Part shown: piece after piece, positions 1 through 9,605 of the stretch
Position numbering within the stretch: the stretch's first letter is position 1
Layout of the letters: each line of letters begins with the position of its first letter
Assembly: GCA_022578605.1 (NCBI GenBank)
Contig: MU394143.1
Coordinates: 1 to 64,000, forward strand
From: Camillea tinctor
Taxonomy: Eukaryota > Ascomycota > Sordariomycetes > Xylariales > Xylariaceae
Direction of reading: 5' to 3'
DNA: 64,000 nucleotides
Notes under the pieces: model-generated
What the model was told of the DNA's origin: nothing
What the model saw: only the letters and a program-made list of their open reading frames with translations
The model's database searches: none
Translations under genes and position numbers: made by a program

Positions 1-1732
1 TTACTAATTAATTTATAGATTTACTAACACGTTGGAATTTAACTTATAATATGATAAAGGTTTTTTTAGAATTAAAAAATCTTTTATTATATATAAATCG
101 AAATATTAACTATTTAGAATTTAAAAAGTTATTTTTAAATGATATTGATTGGTATATTTTAAAAGAATTATAGCGAATTTTCGAAATTTTCGTTAAACTA
201 ATTATTTATTTATAAGCTGAAATTTATATAACAATGTCTTGAGGTTTATTATTTATATACTAAATTTGGAATAAATTGCGAAGTTTATTACGCAATTATA
301 ATTAATAACTACAAAATAACTTAGAAATTGTAAGTTATTTTTTATTTTAAATTTTAAATTTTTATTATTTTATAATTAATTATTAATTTTATATAGGCAC
401 TTATTTTAAATGGCTTTATTGCAGCAATTTTACGTGGTGTTAAAAAGCTAGATAAATATTTTTCACGAAATTTAATAAATGAACTAATAAATACTGGTTA
501 TTTTAACCTTTATTTATTTAGTATTATATTAGATCCTACACAAAAAATTAGCCATTTTTAAGAGAATGGTTTATTATATCATTATGAAAATATAAAAAAT
601 GATATAATTTAATTATTTAAAATTGAATTTGAAAAGTATGTTATATTTTATTATTTTATTATTTTATTATTTTTTATTAATATTTAATAGGGTTAAAAGA
701 CAATTAAATGAAAACGACCCTTTTAATATGTTATTTGATGAATTAAATAACGATAATATATTTGAAATATCATTAGAAAATAATTCATTAAATGATGATA
801 TTTATTTAAGCATTAAATTTAATCTAAATGAGGAATTAAATAATTATTTAAATGAAGGAAGATACCTTAAAGAAGTAAGTTTAATTTTTTTTATTTTATA
901 TTAATATAAAACTAATTATTATAATAGACCGATATTTTATTATGGTGGAAATTTAATTTAAATAGATTTTTTATTTTAGCTATTATGGTTAGACGTTATT
1001 TAGCAATACCGGCAACAACAGCTTTTATAGAGCGTATATTTTTAATTTTTAGTAATATAATTATTAAAAATCGAAATAAATTATAGCTAGAAACTGTAAA
1101 ATGGTTAACGTTATTAAAAAGTTGGAAATTTAATAATATAAAAGAATTACAATAGCAATATATTGATAATATGGAGGTTTTAGAAGAAGAAGAAAATTAA
1201 ATAAGTTAATAAATAGATTTTATTTAAAGAATAAAAAGCTTTTTAAAACTTTAAATATAATATAAATTAAACATAAGATTTATTATAATTTTTATTATAA
1301 AAAGTAAAATTTTATTTATTAAATTGAAAAAGCTATAAAGTTAATAAGTTAAAACGTTTTTTTAAAGCTTAATTGTAATTTTTAACAAACCTTAAATTAA
1401 TAAATTACATTAATAAAAACTATTTTTACACTACATTTTTTAATATATTATATAAAAATACTAATAAAAATTTAAATTTTTTAAAAAAAAACTATTAGTT
1501 TTTAGTTTTTTTTTAGTTACTAACTAACTAACTAGCATTAGTTTTTAGTTAGTTAGTAGGTTGACTAAAACTAGCCTAGTTAGTTAGTAGGCTGATTAAA
1601 ACTAGTGTTAGTTAGTTAATAGCTTGACTAAAACTAGGCTAGTTAGTTAATAAGCTGATTAAAACTAGCTTAGTTAGTTAGTAACTAAAAAAAAACTAAA
1701 AACTAATAGTTTTTATTACAACCCTGATATTA
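1..1732 (+). mobile_element. hAT transposon relic: RIP-mutated transposase 3' part plus right terminus
   Basis: Reading through stop codons, the plus strand encodes recognisable hAT transposase pieces in order: a middle segment with NDIDWYILKEL (about 140-170), then LDPTQKISHF (about 530-560), an acidic linker (about 700-870), and the C-terminal hAT dimerisation region YLAIPATTAFIERIF followed by NRNKL and WLTLLKSW (about 995-1130). Several stops look like C-to-T changes; for example TAG stands where the family has a Gln codon just after NRNKL. The transposase ends near 1200. Then come four tandem copies of a 31-32-bp unit (about 1550-1680) and the terminus ATTACAACCCTG (1721-1732), a one-base variant of the end of the element at 2821-3850. 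The left part lies outside the window. The copy is dead. The extreme A+T content fits repeat-induced point mutation. Family assignment rests on motif recognition only. Confidence 0.72.
1550..1685. repeat. Subterminal tandem repeat of the hAT element (31-32-bp unit, 4 copies)
   Basis: Four successive units begin TAGTTAGTTAGTAGG (or a close variant) and end ACTAAAACTAG. The block is flanked by inverted arms containing AACTATTAGTTTTTAG and its complement. The same block in opposite orientation forms the left end of the element at 2821-3850. Subterminal repeat clusters are commonly transposase-binding regions in hAT elements; that role is inferred here. Confidence 0.75.
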
Positions 1733-2425
1733 TGTATATTTTAACTGTTTTAATTATTTTATTTAATAAAGCACTTTTAATTACTTTATTAAAGTGTTTA
1801 ATATAATTAATTACTTAAAATGCTTTAATTTTTTAAATTACTATATAATTTTTAAAATGTAACTTAAAGTTAAAATATACTTTAAACTATTTAATTGCTT
1901 TTTTTTAAAAAATATATAATAAAATTTTTAACTTATATTAATTTTTTTTATATATTATATTTTTTATAAAGATATTTAAGTTTATATTTAATAAAGTTAA
2001 AAAAAAAGCATTATGCTTTTTTTATTTTAAAATAACTTTAACGTTTTTTTTTAACTATTTTATAGTTTTTTAAGTAAATTTTTTTACTTTAAAAATAACT
2101 ATATCGTTTATATAACTAAACTTTATATTAAGTGCACTTTTTTTAAAAATTAATTTAATATATAATATAAACAATATAAGTAAAATTAAAAATCTTTATA
2201 ATACTTTGTAAAAAAGTAAAATAAGTGCAATTATAACATTTTTTATATAAATTGCTAATTTTTTATTTATTATATAAAATTTAACTTATTTAATTAAGCT
2301 ATTTGGCTATTTTTACTTTTATAAGCGCAAAATAAGTTTTTTTTTAAAAACTATATTAAAAGTACTAAATATATTTATTATTAAAAATAATGCTTTTTTT
2401 TATTAAGCGCTTTTTTTATATTATA
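1733..2425. other. AT-rich spacer without recognisable gene
   Basis: The stretch is extremely AT-rich with many homopolymer runs. I see no coding motif or terminal repeat in it. It is probably heavily mutated repeat DNA between the hAT relic and the tRNA-derived repeats. Confidence 0.6.
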
Positions 2426-2426
2426 G

Positions 2427-2802
2427 GCCACATGGCGCAGTGGTTAAGCGCTTAGCAGACATTAGTGTGGAATATTAATGTAATAGGTTTGAATTTTATT
2501 GTGGTTTAATTAACTATTTTTTTTTTAAGGTACATATACTTTTTATTAGCTGTTTATAGTTAATAAAAGCACTATTGGCAAAACTTTTCGCCGAGCATTT
2601 CTTATAAAGTAGCCTTTTATAAAGTAGCTTTTTATAAAGTGCTATTATTAACCAACTTACTAGCAAAGCCTTAAAAAAAGCTAGCTATAGTAAAGCGCTA
2701 TTAACGCAAAAGATTTTTTATGTAATTTTTAACACGCTAATATAAAAGCTTTTAAGGCCTTTTACTTCCGCCGTTCCATAGTTTATACAAGCTTAAGATT
2801 TT
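2427..2802 (+). repeat. tRNA-headed SINE-like repeat, copy 1
   Basis: The head (2427-2506) looks like a tRNA. It starts GCCACAT, has a D-arm-like GCGCAGTGGTTAAGCGC with a perfect 4-bp stem, a T-arm with GGTTTGAATTT (B box), and closes with TGTGGTT, which can pair with the 5' end. No normal anticodon arm can be drawn; instead a 6-bp hairpin ACATTA/TAATGT sits there. The head is followed by a body that recurs after copy 2 (shared stretches include CTATTGGCAAAACTTTT and AAGCCTTAAAAAAAGCTA). A tRNA head with internal polymerase III promoter boxes plus a shared body is the structure of a SINE. Several positions look like C-to-T decay. Confidence 0.6.
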
Positions 2803-2803
2803 A

Positions 2804-4515
2804 GCCACATAGCGCAGTAGCAGGGTTGTGATAAAAACTATTAGTTTTTAGTTTTTTTTTAGTTACTAACTAACTAAGCTAGTTTTAGTCAGCTTATTAA
2901 CTAACTAGGCTAGTTTTAGTCAAGCTATTAACTAACTAACACTAGTTTTAGTCAGCCTACTAACTAACTAGCCTAGTTTTAGTCAACCTACTAACTAACT
3001 AAAAACTAATGCTAGTTAGTTAGTTAGTAACTAAAAAAAAACTAAAAACTAATAGTTTTTTGTTTTTTATAAATATTAAAATATAATGTATTATTATTAT
3101 AATATTTAAATAATATTTTATATTATATATAAAAATATTGCTTAAAAATAAGTTAAATAATGCTTAAATAAAATATTAAAACTTATTAATTAAATATATT
3201 TTTTAGTTTTTATATTTTAAACTATAATAAATTTTTATTTATTAAATTATTTTAAAAAATTTAAAGCTTTTATTTTTAACACATTGCTGCTATAATTATT
3301 TTATATTAATAAAAAATTTTACTATTTAATAATGTTATTTACAGTTTTTAATTATAATTTATTATAATTTTTGAAAATAATAATTATAACTTTTAATAAA
3401 CTTTAAAAAAATAAACTTTATAGCTTTATTAATAACAATATTTTAAATAATATTTTTAATTTTATAGTTACATAAAAATAATCCATGTAAAATTATAAAC
3501 TTAATTAATTTAAATAAACAAATTAAAAACTATTTTAATTATTATTTTTATAATTATAATAAACTTTTACATATTTTTTACATTTTACAGTAAATTTTTA
3601 ATTTTTTTTATAAAAGTGGAGCCATTTTATTAGTTTTTAGTTTTTTTTTAGTTACTAACTAACTAATGCTAGTTAGTCTTAGTCAGGGTATTAACTAACT
3701 AGCCTAGTTTTAGTCAGCTTATTAACTAACTAACACTAGTTTTAGTCAGGCTATTAACTAACTAGCCTAGTTTTAGTTAAGCTGTTAACTAACTCTAGTT
3801 AGTGGGGCTAGTTAATTTAGTAACTAATTAGTAACTAAATCACAACCCTGCGCAGTAGTTAAGCGCTTAGCAAACATTAATGTAAAATATTAATGTAATA
3901 GGTTTAAATCCTATTGTGGTTTAACTAACTATTCCTTTTTTTAAAGCATAATACTTTTTATTAGCTATTTTATAGCTAATAAAGCATTATTGGCAAAACT
4001 TTTTGCTAAGTACCTATATTATTGCTAGCTAATTACTAGCATATATATATATTTTGCTAATATTTTAAAATAGCATTGCAAATAGAGCTATATTAATAAA
4101 ATGAAAAATGCTAGCAATTAAAATCTTTACTGCTAATAGCTTTACTAATAAGGTAATTATTGCTAATAATTAGCTTTATTATTGCTAACATTTTTTACAA
4201 AGTAGCTACTTATAAAGTAGCTTTTTATAAAGTATTGTTATTAACTTATACTTTTATTGCTAACATTTTAATAAAGTATTTATTGTTAATAACTTCATTA
4301 TTGCTAACACTTTTTTATAAAGTAAACTTTTATAAAGTAACTTTTTATAAAATATTGTTACTAACTAATTAATTTTTAGCAAGGCCTTAAAAAAAGCTAA
4401 TTACAATAAAGCGCTATTACTAGCACAAAAGATTTCTTATGTAAATTTTTAACATGCTAATATAAAGGCCCTTAAAACCCCTTATTCCCGCCGTTTTATA
4501 GTCTATATAGGTTTA
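2804..4515 (+). repeat. tRNA-headed SINE-like repeat, copy 2, split by a hAT element
   Basis: The head begins GCCACATAGCGCAGTAG at 2804-2820, is interrupted by the 1,030-bp hAT element, and resumes at 3851 with CGCAGTAGTTAAGCGC. Its T-arm (AATAG/CTATT) is perfectly paired here, better than in copy 1. The body to about 4515 matches copy 1 with an extra AT-rich stretch containing repeated AAAGTAGCTTTTTATAAAG-like units (about 4200-4360). Without the insertion, the two copies lie in direct tandem. Confidence 0.6.
2821..3850. mobile_element. Non-autonomous hAT element (1,030 bp) with perfect TIRs and 8-bp TSD
   Basis: The element begins CAGGGTTGTGAT (2821-2832) and ends ATCACAACCCTG (3839-3850), perfect 12-bp terminal inverted repeats. 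It is bracketed by an exact 8-bp direct duplication CGCAGTAG (2813-2820 and 3851-3858), the hallmark of hAT insertion. Both ends carry the TAGTTAGT-type subterminal repeats also found in the relic at 1-1732, so the two belong to one family. The roughly 550-bp centre is very AT-rich with no transposase motif, so it would need a transposase in trans. The near-perfect ends, compared with the mutated interior, suggest insertion later than much of the surrounding decay. Confidence 0.88.
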
Positions 4516-4692
4516 GGGTTATAAATAGCTAGTTAGTTAGTTAGTTCATCGCCCGCCCCTGGACGTAAAATATATCATCATCATTATTATCATCATTATC
4601 ACAAGCTTAAGATTATAAATAGCTAATTAGTTAGTTAGTTTTCATCGCCTGCCCTAGACGTAAAATATATCATCATTATCATCATCATTAAT
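4504..4692 (+). repeat. Direct repeat pair of about 90 bp
   Basis: Two near-identical segments contain ATAAATAGCTAGTTAGTTAG, then TCATCGCC, then CTGGACGTAAAATATATC and a run of ATC/ATT triplets. The first starts near 4504 and the second near 4605. The second also repeats the CAAGCTTAAGATT found at the junction of the two tRNA-headed repeats (about 2788-2801), so this may be the tail unit of the same repeat family. Confidence 0.6.
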
Positions 4693-4960
4693 GAGTGTTT
4701 ATATATGTGATTCAAGGAGTGGATAGCAGAATAGCGGCGTGAAACTGTGCTGCTATCACGGTCAGGTGATCCATAGTCATGTGATCAGATGATCCGTGAC
4801 ACTCTACATGTAATGTTGTTCTCGGTCATACACTAATAACATACCTCACACCCACCTGCTACTCTATCTACCTAACTTGTCATCCACTCGTAGTTCATCC
4901 TTTCCCATACACCAGCCTCTCATACAAGATTATTATCTATATATCCTATAATCATTCAGC

Positions 4961-5962
4961 ATGTCTTCAACTCATGTCACGCAGTACATCAAAACGGCCC
5001 GATCTCCCTTAAGTCAAGAACTTCCTCCCTACGAGCAATTTTACCGTCATCTTCAGGCAAAGATGAAGAAAGGGGACATAAATATCGATCAAAGCGATCT
5101 AGAGAAGTATCAGATCAAATGTACCGGTATTGACTTTGTCACCGGAGATCCTGAAGATGGAGGCCTTAAAGTTCTTGGACCAATGTCTCCAAATGACATA
5201 GCCGATATGTGCGATCCGGATATGCTATACACCGATAGCGATATCTCATTCCCGGAAGTAAGCCCTGGGATATACCATACTGCGATTGATTGGACCAACA
5301 CTTTCTTGAGGGCATTTGAATTAGCGCCCAAAAATGGCAAATCGACGGCCAACAACCCGAGTCTGCCAAACAAAACTATACTGGACCTTAGCTCATGGAA
5401 GCACGCGGAGTAGGTGATTAGCAAACTCATCTATGAAATGATAGGATAAATTAGCACGTGTATAAACTAATATAAAACTAGGTTGCCTGATTATAAATAC
5501 TCAAACACCACATACGTATGGAGATCTAAATTTACCCTACGTCCCCGTGACGATTCTTGTTTATATATTATATGCGGCCTTGCAAACGGTTACGCCTTTA
5601 AGGATAAAATTCCTTTATTTGGCGAGTTGAATACATGCTATTGGTTAGATAAGAAAACATCGTCAGCTAACAAAGACAATAATAGTCGGAGCGTTGTAAG
5701 TTTCTATGCCCTGCACCTTTATAATTGAAAATTCCCTTCTTACATTTTGCTCATGCAATATGAGATTACTCTTTTGTCATTCTCAGACAGAAATGGCAGG
5801 ATTGTGCAATTCCTTCGGAATGGCAGTAAGCCTCCCATCCTGCAAATATCTCCCATCATCAAACTCGGTAGCGAAGAGGAGGAGAATAGGAAGATATTCA
5901 TAAACTTCATGGGTTGGGCCTTCAGCACCAAGCAAGGAAGACTTCCGTCAGACTGTAACTAG
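4961..5962 (+). CDS. Orphan hypothetical protein, three exons
   Basis: I do not recognise this protein. A coherent model joins 4961-5409, 5482-5695 and 5765-5962 (286 residues). The introns are 72 and 69 bp, with donors GTAGGT and GTAAGT and acceptors TAG and GAG. The first join converts an apparent stop after KHAE into a continuous reading frame. The chain is hydrophilic with scattered aromatic residues, and has no signal peptide, membrane span or repeated motif. It is the first gene beyond the AT-rich transposon block, and base composition returns to normal abruptly at about 4700. The GAG acceptor is the weakest point; the alternative CAG acceptor at 5790 gives a shorter, different tail. 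It may be a lineage-specific gene. Confidence 0.5.
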
Positions 5963-6404
5963 GTAACTACCACGGACCATCTCACGTGATCAATACTCAT
6001 GATAGCGCGCAAAATGCATAAAGCTCAACTACCTTCATGTCGACTAGCTATATAAATCCTTTTTGTTTCTTATGTCCTTGTTTAGATTGCCAGTGATTGA
6101 TATAAGCATACTCCTATATGGAAATCTCTCCTTATGATTTAAGCAAGGGATGAAATGGGAAAATATCATGGGGCTAGTTATGTTTCTTGATATGCCTTTC
6201 GTTAGAAAGGTTTTCTTCCCACTCTCAGGGAAAAAAAAATCCTACCGTGCCTCCTGCGCTCTGATTGGCCGGATCCTTGCGCTTTGATTGGTCACAAAAA
6301 AGTGCTTCTTATTGGTTGCACCACGACGCCGACCTAGTTTTTACTATGGTCGCCAACCCATCCCCTTAGCCACCCCTAGCCACATACACCACCTATATGG
6401 CTAG
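5963..6404. other. Intergenic spacer
   Basis: No coding potential is seen. It contains the triple CCAAT-box repeat listed separately and a run of repeated AGCCAC/CTAGCC motifs just before the broken transporter gene. Confidence 0.6.
6254..6326 (-). promoter_or_regulatory. Three-copy tandem repeat, each with an inverted CCAAT box
   Basis: ATTGG (CCAAT on the minus strand) occurs at 6264-6268, 6287-6291 and 6311-6315, spaced 23 and 24 bp. The flanks repeat too: TGCGCTCTGATTGG, TGCGCTTTGATTGG and TGCTTCTTATTGG. CCAAT boxes bind the HAP/CBC complex in fungi. The block lies about 90-150 bp upstream of the remaining part of the broken MFS gene. Confidence 0.55.
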
Positions 6405-7826
6405 TTGGCGATGAAATCTGGTATATGGCTAGGTCGGCGAGGCTTTACCTTCCTTGCTGTCTTGTTTTTCGCTGTCGGGTCCGCCGTATCTGGACCAGCG
6501 AAAAACTATAGCACATTGATTGCAAGAAAAGCTATTATAGGTATTAGTAGTAGTGGCGTCAATGTTATGATTAACATGGTTCTTTCCGACATCCTCCCCG
6601 TAAGGGAACGGCCTAAGTATCTCGGTATTATTTTTGCAGTTTATACTGTTGCTATCTCACTTGGCTCAGTTATCGGAGGCTTGCTAGCGGAGCAAGTCTC
6701 GTGAAAATAGGTTTTCTATTTAAACCTCCCTATTTCGGTGGTTGCTTTTTTATTGTTGTTTTTAGCGTTAAGAATGCAATACACGAAAAACATCACTCGT
6801 AACATTGCGTTTATTGTTTCGATATTATTAGCTCTAACGTAAGATGGAGTAGTTTACGCTTGGTTATTATAGAAAACATTGTTACCCCTAATTTTTGGTT
6901 TCCTCGAGATAGCTGCTTTTCTTGTTACACAAGCAATAACTTGGATACAGGAACCGACCATGCCACTTCGCATATTTTTAAATCGCACCACACTTGCAAC
7001 TTTTGGACTTGCCTTTTTGCACTTTACTATTCTTTACTGGACAACTTATTTTTTACCTTTATATTTTCGGGCTATATTAAAAGCTTCTCCTATAAATTCA
7101 GGCGTTAACCTACTTCCAGTCATTGTAACTACAATGCCCTTTACAATTTTTGCTAAAATCAAAATATTTAAACTTAAACAATATCATCCTTACCACTTCG
7201 CCGGATACAGCTTTGCAGCCATTAGATTTGGCCTTTTCCCCAGGCTTAACAAAAACACTAGCACTGCCTACTAGGCCGGAGTTCAATGCATAGCCGCAGT
7301 TGGCATTGGCGTTCTAACCACTACCACTTTACCGGCAGTTCAAGCTCTTCTTGAGGAATCTAATTAAGCAGTCGCAACGGCAACGTAGGCCTTTGTCCGC
7401 AGCTTTGGTAGCGTCTGGGCAGTAGCTATACCTAGCGCAGTTTTTAATACTAGAGTTGACTTGCACTTAGGTCAAGTAAAAGATGAAAACTTGCGAACCT
7501 TATTATCAAATGGTGGAGCATATGGTTTAGCCTCAAGGGAGCTTATGACTTCTTTGGATTCGCGTCCAGTCATCAAGACACAAGTCAAGGACATCTACGT
7601 GCAAAGCCTTCAGCTTTGCTGGCAAGTTGGGATCGCGTTCACATTGGCTGGCTTCGTTGTTGCATTCATCGTCAAGGAAGTACCTATGCGTACAGAGCTA
7701 GAAACCAAATTTGGGCTTGAAGGGAAGAAGAAAGGGGACATGGAAGCTACCGAGAATTTGAAAGAATCTTCAGGTCGCGGTGGTGGGGGAGGGGCCTTCA
7801 CGATCGATGGTTCAGACAGCACATAA
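6405..7826 (+). pseudogene. MFS multidrug-type transporter (DHA2, 14-TM) pseudogene
   Basis: Three separate frames together give most of a DHA2-family drug:H+ antiporter. The first (from about 6405) carries GRRGFTFLAVLFFAVGSAVSG and LSDILPVRERPKYLGII, typical of TM3-TM5. The second (about 6720-7275) carries YLNLPISVVAFLLLFLA and FGLAFLHFTILYWTTYFLPL. The third (about 7380-7826) carries CWQVGIAFTLAGFVVAFIVK and a charged cytoplasmic tail. The frames are interrupted by at least three stops, including TGA and TAG where Trp is expected before VFYLNLP. The N-terminal two helices are missing. The intact-looking tail suggests recent decay. Such pumps often export secondary metabolites, and two polyketide-tailoring-type genes follow. 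Confidence 0.8.
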
Positions 7827-8050
7827 GTTGGAGCTCACCGAAGAAGAAGGATCGAAGTAGTGTAAATGTAATTAAAACCCCCAAACAGGTTGGGGAAAGT
7901 GGAATTATGCCATTCACTTACCATGCTCCTGTCTGCTTCATGACTTCATTACCAGGATAACTGAAACATGCGCACGTTGCTAGGAATTGTCACAACCATT
8001 AGACACCTGAATCATCGATTCGTTACTATGAACACTACGAAATAGCAAAC

Positions 8051-8770
8051 CTAAGCTGACATGTCGGCTACTATTCCCCTGATAGCATTGATATGAACCC
8101 AAGCCTTGAGGGACGCGCTGTTATCTTTGTCTTTGTCTCCGTTGGCATCTTTATTATTCCTTAAAGAAAAGAGTAGGGTTACTGCATGCCTTCCGAAGAT
8201 AAAGTGCACCCGGTTGAAGATTAGGCTAGCAAGATAAAATCCGGCCGCAAGGTACCAATCTCGAGACACACCTAAGATGTTAACATGGATATCCCGCACT
8301 CCTAGGTTGGCAGCGGCCGTCAAGATACTCAGTGAATAGAGCCATAGAGCCCTATGATTAAGGAGAAAGCCCCGGAAATCCAAGCTTTAACATGGGCCGG
8401 CAACACGCGGTTAATGAGAGCCCGCAATTCAGGTTCTTATGTTATGAGCGAACAAATGAAGAGGTTTTCAGAAATGGTAAATGTCAGTGCGGATGTCAAT
8501 GCTAGGAACGGTTTAGCTTGAAGAAGAGCGAGGCCTGCAGGTATGATGTGTGTGTGTGTGAAGGAAGACTCAAGTTGTGAGATATTTCTAGATCCCGACT
8601 TCAGACTTGTCAGAAGTGAAGGCTGCACATCACATCACTCAAGCGCCGCTCTTCATCAGAGCAACCGTGAAGAATAGCATCATATAGCCGCTAGAGTGGA
8701 GGTTGCACAAAGAAATCCTCCAATCGCTCCGGTCACAAATGCAACCCCCCTTGCTTCTGTCTCGTAAGCA
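8051..8770 (-). pseudogene. DUF1772 (anthrone oxygenase-like) membrane protein, frameshifted
   Basis: The minus strand encodes a DUF1772-like C-terminal half: hydrophobic segments, NRVHFIFGRHAVTLLFSLR, and the terminal WVHINAIRGIVADMSA resembling the family's conserved end. The preceding segment (ELRALINRVLPAHVKAW and a hydrophobic stretch) is in another frame. The break coincides with an exact 8-bp tandem duplication (ATAGAGCC at 8336-8343 and 8344-8351). Discounting one copy, the two frames fuse across a membrane segment. A likely N-terminal piece (VAFVTGAIGGFL, about 8720-8755) is followed by a stop, so the start is uncertain. DUF1772 proteins include anthrone oxygenases of anthraquinone biosynthesis (MdpH1/TpcL class). 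It is divergent from the EthD gene. Family call is moderate; the frameshift is clear. Confidence 0.6.
8336..8351. repeat. 8-bp perfect tandem duplication inside the DUF1772 gene
   Basis: ATAGAGCC is directly repeated with no spacer. It shifts the reading frame of the minus-strand gene. Eight bases is the hAT target-site length, so this may be an excision footprint; replication slippage is the alternative. Confidence 0.8.
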
Positions 8771-8927
8771 TTTACCAACCGACATGAACTCAGGTTGCTC
8801 AGGTAGATATTTCAAGTGTAGTATGCCTTACCAAGATCGAGATCTGCACCGAGCTATAATGTGACAACTCAGGAGTGTGTGACTTGGGAACATCTGACCT
8901 GTCCGCGCGTTATTCAGGAGTTAAAGT

Positions 8928-9605
8928 ATGCTAGCAATCTTACATTACGTAGGTAGGCACCTATGTAATGTACCTACGCCCTACAAATTGATCTCTTGCA
9001 CTCAAGCCGGTGCTTTCTCCAACATCCTCACAAGACAAACAACCCAAACCACGATAACCACTTCAGACTTCCCTCCAAAATATACTACCATTCAAAGGGC
9101 TGATTCTGAGCAGCAAGGAGGCGAGCTTCTTGAGTTCGTCGTGCAGCACAAGAAGAATCCCAATGTGGACGATGAAGCCTTCTTCAAATGGTATAAGGAA
9201 GAGCTGATGCCCAAGGTGATGCGGCTAATCAAGAAATACAACATTGTCCGATACTCGATCGTGAGTAGTATAACCCACACAACTCCTCACCCATCATTCT
9301 AAAGCAGCTGATGTCTACCTCCACAGTTCTACACACCCTCTCACTTCCGGGCGCCGCTCCAGGATGAGTTCCACAACAAGCTGGACAAGCCAGACTGGAC
9401 CGTTTCCAATTGGGATGTGACTAGATGCTATTGGGTTCATAGTTTGGACGATCTACGAGCTTTGCAGGCGGATGCGGAATGGCGGGCAAAGATTAACGGA
9501 ATGGAAGAACCCTGGATTGCCAAAGAACTCAACATCTCCATCGGGCACGAGACCATCTACTATGAAGATGGCGTGGTCAAGAATACCACTGTAGCGGATG
9601 ATTAA
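8928..9605 (+). CDS. EthD-domain protein (polyketide decarboxylase-like)
   Basis: Exons 8928-9260 and 9327-9605 give 203 residues. The 66-bp intron has donor GTGAGT and acceptor CACAG and joins in phase 0. From about residue 65 the chain is an EthD domain, a dimeric alpha+beta barrel: LLEFVVQHKKNP, FFKWYKEELMPKVMRLIKKY, NIVRYSI, then a second half with DLRALQADAEWRAKI and a C-terminal beta strand. EthD proteins of the TpcK/MdpH2 class act as decarboxylases alongside DUF1772 anthrone oxygenases in emodin-type clusters. The divergent DUF1772 relic next door supports this reading. The first 60 residues are unlike a domain and may include a leader or misplaced start; ATG 8928 is the only upstream in-frame ATG seen. 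The frame is intact, unlike its neighbours. Substrate is unknown. Confidence 0.72.

Noticed and set aside
623..904. 93-codon open frame in the AT-rich block
   Set aside because: It is a segment of the hAT transposase relic between stop codons, not a separate gene.
2427..2506. Functional tRNA gene
   Set aside because: Head and arms resemble a tRNA, but there is no usable anticodon arm and the body recurs downstream, so a SINE-like head fits better.
4160..4372. 70-codon hydrophobic frame
   Set aside because: It arises from tandem AAAGTAGCTTTTTATAAAG-like repeats in the SINE-like body and starts with TTG.
5706..5903. Alternative last exon of the orphan gene ending RRRIGRYS
   Set aside because: Uses the CAG acceptor at 5790 but gives a short, less protein-like tail; the GAG acceptor keeps a longer coherent frame. 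Not excluded.
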